A model generated the notes under the pieces. The model was given only the letters and a program-made list of their open reading frames with translations. It ran no database searches and was not told the origin of the DNA. A program made the position numbers and the translations under genes. 10,240 nt of DNA from NCBI GenBank assembly GCA_003024985.2, contig PXIH01S0002879.1. The stretch is one strand, 5' to 3'. This document shows positions 6,262 to 10,240 of this stretch, one piece after another. The first letter of the stretch is position 1. Every line of letters begins with the position of its first letter. The stretch is from Euperipatoides rowelli (taxonomy: Eukaryota > Onychophora > Udeonychophora > Euonychophora > Peripatopsidae).

Positions 6262-7350
6262 TATTGCTAACTGCTGTAGACAACTTTTTCAAATGGTTTT
6301 CCGTAGTTTTTGAAAGATGCTACTACATCTAAAACATGCTTTCTGAATCGCTTCTCAAATGATTTAGTGTTTTCCCTGTGTTTTCCTGGAAATTCTTTCT
6401 CATCAAATTCATTTTCTTCATCCTTGGTTACTGAAATATGTTTTTCAAAGCGACAGATCATTTTCAAAATTTCTGGAGCTCCAACCATCCATTTGAGAAG
6501 TGCTGCAGGATTGTCTAGCAAACCAATCACACCACCAATATCCTTTATCTCTTTGTTATTTTGTTCATGCAATTGATCATCAGTTATTACGCAAAATGAT
6601 TAGTTGGTATTTTGACTAACAAACTTTCCTTTCATAAATTCTTTATGTACACTAGGGTGGTACTTGTCAATTTCTTGTAGTCTTCACAAAAACCAGCAAC
6701 CATCTTGCAAAGCCTGTGCAATCTAATGCAAACATCCATGGGCAAATGTCTACAATGACACTCTTGAAATTAATGAAATTACCTCATGAACACACTTAAG
6801 GTAAGAGAAAGAGGACCTCTAGTTCAATGATGATTGACCAAAACAGAAGCTGAGCTGATTCTTGAACATGTTTACTACACCATGCATCAAACTTAAATCT
6901 GGTTCTCCACTAGACAAATCATTAGCTTCATAAGCTTTGGCCTTCAAGATGATCAATGCAGCTGCAGTTATTTGGTGAGCATATCGAATGCATTTACATG
7001 TGAGCATGATAAGAAAGATTTGGCTCGTCCAGTGCTTGTCACTCCACCATCTACCAGGATTTATGTCCCGACTGATCCAGTTAACCACGAACCTATCATT
7101 TATGATTGCCATTTCTATATGAAGCCCTCCATCATGACAAATTTCATCTTCACCATACAAGTGAGGAAACTGCCACTGCAACTGCTTTGCCAAGGCATAA
7201 ATTGGTTGGTCTCTAGTGACGACTGGAGTTTGATCATTTAAACATAGCTTGTTAAATACTTAAAATAATCTTCAGGCAATGTGCCACCACTGTTGGAGAC
7301 TGCACTTTCTCATTTAGCAAAGGAAGTAGAACTTGGTTTGCAACAGTAAG
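6262..7350 (-). pseudogene. Broken copy of a recurrent uncharacterised animal protein family (DQPIYALAKQ / GGLHIEMA / HEQNN motifs)
   Basis: I recognise the motif series but know no function. Read leftwards: LLPLLNEKVQSPTVVAHCLK (about 7340-7275), TPVVTRDQPIYALAKQLQW (to about 7170), YGEDEI, GGLHIEMAI, RYAHQITAAALIILK, KAYEAN, then in another frame ICPWMFALDCTGFARWL (about 6750), EFMKGKFVSQN, VITDDQLHEQNNKEIKD, GGVIGLLDNPAALLKWMVG, and FKNYGKPFEK at the end (about 6290). The order and spacing match a protein family that I recall as highly multi-copy and unnamed in cnidarian, fish and some arthropod genomes, which suggests a mobile-element origin. Several stops and frame changes break it, for example near 7240, 6820 and 6590, and neither long open stretch begins with ATG. 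Conserved acidic residues (DQPIYAL, LHIEMA, ALDC, HEQNN) could be catalytic, but this is speculation. Confidence 0.65.
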
Positions 7351-7383
7351 GTTTTACAAAACTCGACATCTACGAAAAATTAA

Positions 7384-7640
7384 ATTTTCAGAACATTTTA
7401 TTTGCAAATTTTAAAATTTTGATCAGTTATTTTTTTTTAAAACTTATATAAGTTTATTCTATTGACTTACACATTATTACATATTATTACTTTCTTATAA
7501 ATGTATTTTAACACAAACACAAGCAAAATAAAATTCAGAATTTTCTCAAAATTGTTTATCTACACTGAATAATGTTGAAAAATACTTTCATTTTATTACA
7601 TTTAGGCATCTTGGGTAGGTCATAATGGTAGGCTATAAAG
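7384..7640. other. AT-rich spacer, no recognisable gene
   Basis: This stretch is very AT-rich, with A/T runs (for example around 7431-7440), and has no reading frame resembling a protein. It separates the HEQNN-type pseudogene from the GT/CA tract. I see no tRNA, promoter or terminal repeat that I could support. Confidence 0.6.
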
Positions 7641-7641
7641 T

Positions 7642-7735
7642 GGGTGAGTGAATGCATGTGAGTGTGTGTGTTTAAGTGTATGTTTACACACAGATGTTGT
7701 GGGTATACACACATACTAACAATAATAATACACAG
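7642..7735. repeat. Degenerate GT/CA microsatellite with a short AAT run
   Basis: The tract begins with GTGAGTG and GTGTGTGTG blocks (7642-7672), then switches to ACACAC-type blocks (7685-7715) and ends in aataataat. The switch from GT to CA on one strand lets the two halves pair as a loose inverted repeat. It is imperfect and so not a fresh expansion. Confidence 0.75.
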
Positions 7736-7821
7736 CATGTTAGCACAATAATTTATTTCAATATAAAACTAGTTTACACACGTGGCTTATATACAGTAAG
7801 CTTTTTTAACTGAAATATCTT

Positions 7822-8186
7822 TTAAAAATCAAGATTTATGAAAGAAATATAAAGATCTAAAAATATTTTATCATCATCATCACTATATTCAGCTCCTTTA
7901 TTGTCATTGTCTTTGTTTGAATTATTATTGTCTTCAAACATCGTTTTATAAAATTTGGCAGATTCATCTGAACTGGTGTCAAAATATTTTAGCAGTTTTT
8001 TCACATCATTCTTTTTTTTTCACTCACATAATTTTTGTACACAATTTTTGTAGCAATGTCCACAATACGTGAGTTTCTTACTTCTGGTTTTTGTGGTTCA
8101 ACTTCAATCCATGGTCCAGAATATGTTGTTTGGACAAACACGGTTTTTTCTGGTATAACAACACTCTTGCTTGTGTTACCATCATG
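7822..8186 (-). CDS. Uncharacterised ORF remnant in two frames, acidic C-terminus
   Basis: I do not recognise this sequence. From about 8186 leftwards the minus strand reads HDGNTSKSVVIPEKTVFV, QTTYSGPWIEVEPQKPEVRN and SRIVDIATKIVYKNYVSEKK. At a T run (8011-8019 on the plus strand) a frame change leads to VKKLLKYFDTSSDESAKFYK, then an Asn/Asp-rich tail with EYSDDDDK, ending with a stop at 7822. The two frames together give about 120 codons whose composition looks protein-like rather than random. Neither open stretch starts with ATG. The upstream edge coincides with the start of a possible transposon terminal repeat at 8187, so the sequence could be the truncated exon of an older gene or element into which the transposon inserted. 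No signal peptide or membrane segment is visible. Coding status is uncertain. Confidence 0.4.
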
Positions 8187-8427
8187 CAGGGTGACTTGAG
8201 CCACTTTTCAACTTTGTAGAGGTGTAAATCTGTAATTGATTAACTTAGAAAGTTCATAATGGGCTTAAAATTTGGTCTTGTGGAGATGAATACATTTTAA
8301 GTTTTAAAAATTAACTTTGAAAATGGCAATTTTTTTTTATGTGGTTTTGTTAGGGGTGACTTAGACACCACTATTTTCCAACTTTTAAATCATGTAAACA
8401 ACATTAGAGTTGACTTGGAACACTGAG
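8187..8427 (+). repeat. Possible left terminal region of the pogo-like element: three related GTGACTT motifs
   Basis: CAGGGTGACTTGAGCCAC starts at 8187, and a diverged copy (aggggtgacttagacaccac followed by ttttccaactttt) lies at 8352-8387. Copies one and two share about 26 of 32 aligned bases with small gaps. A third, shorter match (gttgacttggaacac) is at 8409-8423. A CAG start is usual for pogo/Tigger terminal repeats, and this lies just beyond the transposase stop codon. The expected TA duplication is not present: tg precedes 8187. The right end is outside the window, so an inverted partner cannot be confirmed. Confidence 0.45.
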
Positions 8428-8483
8428 TGTATTTTAAAAAATACAACTGAAGAAAGTAAGCTTACTAACATTTTTTATAGAAT

Positions 8484-10240
8484 TTATTCAAGAATAGCAA
8501 TGGTAAAAATTTCAAAACCAACATCCAACTCAACTGGAAAGCAATGTCTGCCCCTTCTGACAAATAAAGGCCTTAAAGTGGCAATGATCTTATCTCCTTT
8601 GACTTTTATTACATCTTCAATATGAAGAAATACATAAATATTGTTCCCCTTTTGACTCTTTCTTAAAAATTTACAATCAAATTGATTCTCTGGCTGTACT
8701 TCTATAATTTGTCCAATAAATTTCTTTTAAAAAAAATTTCTTTGACACTGCCTAAGGGAGCTGCAGTGCACTAAAATAAAATCATTGACTTTTAGGGAGT
8801 CGAGATCCACTTCATCTGTATCTTTCTCATCTTCATATTCCTCTAGTCCGCTGGACGTATCGATAGTTGAGTATGCATCGAATCCTCATCTTCTGAATCA
8901 TGTCTCCTCCTCTTGCAAGTAGTTGAGGAATTACCAGAACTGGCTCATCTTCAATATTGTTTTTTGGGAGAATGTCATCCATGATATCTTCTGTTTCTTC
9001 ACCAGCCTCATCATCACCTGGTTTAGCTGGCAATATTTTTGGGGGGGTTTTCTTAGTAGACTGTGTTTCTTTGTTAATCAAATTTTTCAAAAAAATGTCA
9101 AACGCGTTATCTATTGTTATTACATCAGATTCAGCAACAGGTATAGGCTTCAATACCATATTACGATTCATGGAACAATTCCAGATGTACGGAAGCCTGA
9201 GATCAAATTCTGTGAAGTCTTATCACCTTCATTCAATTGGTCAAGACACTTTTTTAGAAGACTAGGGAAAACATCTTTAGGAACAGTCCCTCTGTTTTTC
9301 ATTTTCCATTCCAGAAGTCTTTTACGCCAGCAGACCTTAAGAGGCCGAAAATATGCTACGTCGAGTGGTTGACAGATATGGGTGCTGTTTGGAGGAAGCA
9401 GAATGAATTTTATATTATATTCACTGCATGACTTGATTACAGATGCAGATAGGTGGCTAGGAAGATTATCTCCAATTAAGGCTTTAGGCATTGGGTAATT
9501 TTTTAAAATATGTCAAAGCTGTGTATTGAACCAATCTTGAAAAATTGCCTAATTGAACCAAGAGGATTTTGACCGATTATATCTGGAACCATCAGGGCCA
9601 TTAGAAGTCCAGGATGCATATAGATGTTTGCCTTATAAACAATGTAAGGCGGAAGTAAAATACCCGATGCTGTACCAGCGAACATAACTGACTGGCTAGT
9701 TTTTGATGAATCAATCGGTCGATGGGTATGATTAGAGCCACGTCTGCTGATTACTTGATTCTTTCCTGGGTCATCTGTGATATTGGTTTCATCATACTTG
9801 ATTATTGCCTCAAGTTTAATTCCTTCTAAACTTACTTCCAATTCATCAAAATACTCATTAATGACCTTAGAATTGACGGATGCCCACATCCTCTTCATGT
9901 TATCACACCATCTGACTGATAATATTTCTTTGTGGCAGTTGAGAAATCCATACACCCAATCACGTCCTGGTAAAATGTTTTGGAATTTCTTGATAGTAAC
10001 ACCTTTACTGTCTAAATAGGATTTGACTAGATACCTTACATCAAGTGATGTGAAGGGAAAACCCCATTTACTAGCAAGTTCAAGATTCTCAACCAATTTT
10101 CTTTCTTCCTCTGGCATAATGCTCGTTTGTCCTCCTGGTTTCAGCTGGCGTTTCTTTTTAGCCTTTGATAAAAATAAGTCCTCATTAATTAAAAAATAAT
10201 CATGTTTTAATCCAGAATAATTACTAAAATAAATAACAGA
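8484..10240 (-). pseudogene. Pogo/jerky-type DDD transposase pseudogene (Tc1/mariner superfamily), start beyond right edge
   Basis: The enzyme would cut and paste the DNA transposon. Read leftwards: a basic stretch with KKKRQLKPGGQTSIMPEEER, a CENP-B-type helix-turn-helix region (WGFPFTSLDVRYLVKSYL, PGRDWVYGFL), then the DDE_1 core with YDETNITDDPG (first Asp 9791-9793), MFAGTASGILLPPYIVYK, KALIGDNLPSH (second Asp 9468-9470), and LPPNSTHICQPLDVAYF (third Asp 9360-9362). The second and third Asp are 35 residues apart, a DD35D pattern. A C-terminal globular part has KVNDFILV, KKFIGQIIEV, CKFLRKSQK, HIEDVIKVKGD and RRGRHCFPVEL, with a stop at 8484-8486. A frameshift near 9610, in-frame stops at 9549-9551 and 9513-9515, a one-base slip at 9171-9168, and further breaks near 8900-8850 and 8725 inactivate it. 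The N-terminal end lies outside the window. Confidence 0.87.

Noticed and set aside
6310-7241. Plus-strand open stretches opposite the HEQNN-type region
   Set aside because: The minus strand has the ordered family motifs. The plus readings are low-information complements.
7642-7735. Possible CRISPR-like or regulatory array in the GT/CA-rich stretch
   Set aside because: There are no regular repeat units or spacers. It is a degenerate dinucleotide tract.
8410-8625. Plus-strand 71-codon stretch beginning with ATG
   Set aside because: It overlaps the transposase C-terminal domain in antisense and shows no motif. No promoter is evident.
9168-9171. ATGA overlap of two open stretches as translational coupling
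   Set aside because: The two frames are consecutive parts of one transposase (GIVP then NR..VL.PIP), so this is a one-base frameshift in a pseudogene, not two coupled genes.
8923-9372. Plus-strand open stretches of 149 and 102 codons
   Set aside because: Both overlap the transposase pseudogene, which carries recognisable catalytic motifs on the other strand. They are antisense shadows.

Overview
The window looks like AT-rich, repeat-dense nuclear DNA of an invertebrate animal, possibly an arthropod. The evidence is animal-type mobile elements, long AT-rich spacers, microsatellite tracts and no compact operon-like genes. I cannot name the species. I see no intact host gene. Nearly everything recognisable is a broken mobile-element or repeat-family sequence, all read from the minus strand.

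Layout from left to right. Positions 1-610 and 4271 to about 6250 are two halves of one minus-strand LINE (non-LTR retrotransposon, CR1/L2/Jockey-like). Its order, read right to left, is an ORF1-like coiled coil and RNA-binding domain (6246-5530), an endonuclease domain (about 5400-4700), the endonuclease-RT linker (4715-4271, resuming at 610-368), and a reverse transcriptase that has lost its catalytic core (367-1). A Ty1/copia LTR retrotransposon at 611-4270 is inserted in the linker. It has two direct LTRs of about 680 bp (611-1292 and 3591-4270), a primer-binding site matching the anticodon arm of elongator tRNA-Met, a polypurine tract, and gag, protease and integrase remnants. It has no reverse transcriptase or RNase H.

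Upstream of the LINE, about 6262-7350 holds a broken minus-strand copy of a recurrent uncharacterised animal protein family marked by motifs such as DQPIYALAKQ and HEQNN. Next come an AT-rich stretch with a GT/CA tract (7384-7820) and a two-frame ORF of unknown identity (7822-8186). From 8187 to the right edge is a pogo/jerky-type DNA transposon with a possible left terminal repeat and a transposase pseudogene. All three catalytic aspartates are still visible, but several frameshifts and stops break the frame.

The elements do not cooperate as a system; this is a nested repeat graveyard. The clearest history is that the LINE came first, the copia element inserted into it, and the two LTRs then drifted apart by roughly 6% by eye. 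I found no evidence of a new functional system. The most useful leads are the half-tRNA primer site, the RT-less copia derivative, the uncharacterised HEQNN-type family, and the unknown ORF abutting the transposon end.
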